NCBI RefSeq assembly: GCF_032813545.1 | Contig: NZ_CP136520.1 | Coordinates: forward strand, 2,474,001 to 2,538,000 | Source: Nodosilinea sp. E11 | GTDB taxonomy: Bacteria > Cyanobacteriota > Cyanobacteriia > Phormidesmidales > Phormidesmidaceae | DNA: 64,000 bases | Reading direction: 5' to 3' | In this document: piece after piece, positions 62,887 through 64,000 of the stretch | Numbering within the stretch: position 1 is the first letter of the stretch | How the letters are laid out: every line of letters starts with the position of its first letter | The notes under the pieces: generated by a model | What the model was told of the DNA's origin: nothing | Seen by the model: only the letters and a program-made list of their open reading frames with translations | Databases searched by the model: none | Translations under genes and position numbers: made by a program

Positions 62887-64000
62887 CTACACCTTGGTGG
62901 CCTCGATCGGTTCACCGGCAGGGCCAACCTCACTGGCTCTATCCATACCGTAATCGTAGGGGCCGTGGGTGAGCACCGGCAGCACTTCCCAGTTTTCGAT
63001 AATCGGTGGCGACGCCGTAGTCCATTCCATCGTCAGCGCATTCCAGGGGTTGGGGCCAGCCTTAGCACCCGCCATCCAGCTCCAGATCACGTTGATGTAG
63101 AAGGGGATCACCGAGACCGCCAAAACGTAGGCTCCCACGGTCACCAGCTGATTCAGACTGGTAAACTGCGGGTCATACATGGCCACCCGCCGGGGCATCC
63201 CCGACATCCCCAGCTGGTGCATGGGGGTAAAGGTGAGAATGGTGCCAATAAAGGTGAGCACAAAGTGCACCTTACCCAGGGGCTCATTTAGCATACGCCC
63301 AGTCATTTTGGGAAACCAGTGGTACACCCCAGCGTAGATGCCAAACACCGAACCGCCAAACAGCACGTAGTGGAAGTGGCCCACCACGTAGTAGGTATCG
63401 TGCACGTGGATATCGAAGGGGGCAGCACCTAGGGTGACGCCGCTGAGGCCACCAAACACAAACATCGATAGCAGCCCCACCGCAAACAGCATGGCGGTGG
63501 TATAGCGAATTTTGCCGCCCCACAGCGTCGCCACCCAGCTAAAGATCTTTACCCCCGTCGGCACCGCCACAATCAGCGTCGAGATGGTGAAGAAAATTCG
63601 CATCCAGGGGGCGGTGCCACTGGTGAACATGTGGTGCACCCACACAAACAGACCCACCAGGCAGATGGTCAGAGAGGAGTAGGCGATCGCCTTATAGCCA
63701 AAAATCGGCTTGCGGGCGTGCACCGGAATCACCTCCGACATAATGCCAAAAATCGGCAAAATCATCAGGTAAACTGCCGGGTGCGAGTAAAACCAGAACA
63801 GGTGCTGGTAGACCACCACATTGCCGCCCGCATCGGGCTTAAAGAAGGAGGTGCCCAGGTTGATGTCAAACATGAGCAAGATCAGCGCCGCCGCCAGCAC
63901 CGGGGTGGCAAACAACGCCAAAATTGACGTTGCCACCATGGCCCAGCAAAATAGCGGCATCTCGTCCCACTTCATGCTGGGCACCCGCATCTTCCAGATC
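62887..64000 (-). CDS. ctaD: cytochrome c oxidase subunit I, C-terminal part, cut by window end
   Basis: About 371 residues visible; the frame continues past base 64000, so the N-terminal helices are missing. Conserved: FWFYSHPAVYLMILPIFG with the CuB His and cross-linked Tyr, WVHHMFTSG with the two other CuB His, VPTGVKIFSWVAT of the K-channel, and HDTYYVVGHFHYVLFGGS with heme a3 and heme a His. The SHPAVY form (Ala in place of the channel Glu, preceded by YS) marks an A2-type oxidase. ctaC should lie upstream, outside the window. Confidence 0.97.
   Translation of the reverse strand, partial: IWKMRVPSMKWDEMPLFCWAMVATSILALFATPVLAAALILLMFDINLGTSFFKPDAGGNVVVYQHLFWFYSHPAVYLMILPIFGIMSEVIPVHARKPIFGYKAIAYSSLTICLVGLFVWVHHMFTSGTAPWMRIFFTISTLIVAVPTGVKIFSWVATLWGGKIRYTTAMLFAVGLLSMFVFGGLSGVTLGAAPFDIHVHDTYYVVGHFHYVLFGGSVFGIYAGVYHWFPKMTGRMLNEPLGKVHFVLTFIGTILTFTPMHQLGMSGMPRRVAMYDPQFTSLNQLVTVGAYVLAVSVIPFYINVIWSWMAGAKAGPNPWNALTMEWTTASPPIIENWEVLPVLTHGPYDYGMDRASEVGPAGEPIEATKV

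Overview
The window looks like the chromosome of a GC-rich, probably filamentous non-heterocystous cyanobacterium of Leptolyngbya/Nodosilinea type. The evidence is the many copies of the HIP1 octamer GCGATCGC, cyanobacterial hallmark genes (crtB, a PAM68-type PSII assembly factor, Ycf21-type chorismate lyase, DUF2973, TIGR02450, GH57 branching enzyme, SLH domain, ctaD/ctaE) and frequent non-ATG starts. The genus is a guess. I saw no rRNA, tRNA, CRISPR array or prophage.

Layout. 1-5.4 kb: a truncated membrane protein, an archaeal/eukaryotic-type phenylalanyl-tRNA synthetase alpha chain (unexpected in a bacterium), small cyanobacterial proteins, a DCC thiol oxidoreductase and crtB. 5.8-16.9 kb: housekeeping genes (glyA, a WecA/MraY-like transferase, a GT39 glycosyltransferase, cinA, aroQ, miaE-like, GNAT, coaD, a coiled-coil gene, ruvA, rpsO, PAM68), with a 43-residue gene too short for usual calling. 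17-29 kb: a PilB-like protein without its ATPase box, a trypsin-like protease with PPC domains, the chorismate lyase, a CDF transporter, sbcD, a CPBP protease, a TspO-like protein, recA and a TRIC channel. 29-33.7 kb: a toxin-antitoxin pair, then a tightly coupled DUF4129-DUF4350-MoxR-DUF58 operon. 33.9-48.3 kb: a signalling block, with three large hybrid histidine kinases, a cheR-cheB pair, a PhoX-type phosphatase with a candidate Pho box, and a deaminase. 48.7-54.3 kb: a secreted protein, a membrane protein of unlike composition, GH57, a TPR lipoprotein and an SMP-30 lactonase. 54.4-55.7 kb: an IS110-family insertion sequence. 55.7-64 kb: a ferric-reductase-like flavoprotein, a lipid kinase, PAP2, a secreted CsbD-like protein, an FAD oxidoreductase-SLH fusion, and ctaE/ctaD running off the end.

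The most interesting layer is the repeats. One family carries a GGTGGGCANTGCCCACC palindrome (near 3.55, 54.4, 58.3, 62.7 and 62.9 kb). The IS110 element sits inside one copy, so its boundaries and CT core can be read by comparison with the empty copy at 3.55 kb. Its left end folds on paper into a two-loop RNA whose putative guide segments match the actual flanking target and the element's own ends, as expected of an IS110 bridge RNA. A second family (about 100 bp, 17.1, 33.8 and 58.2 kb) lies exactly at the 3' ends of three genes: it supplies the last codons of two unrelated proteins with nearly the same tail (KSELHNPD...) and the stop codon of a third.
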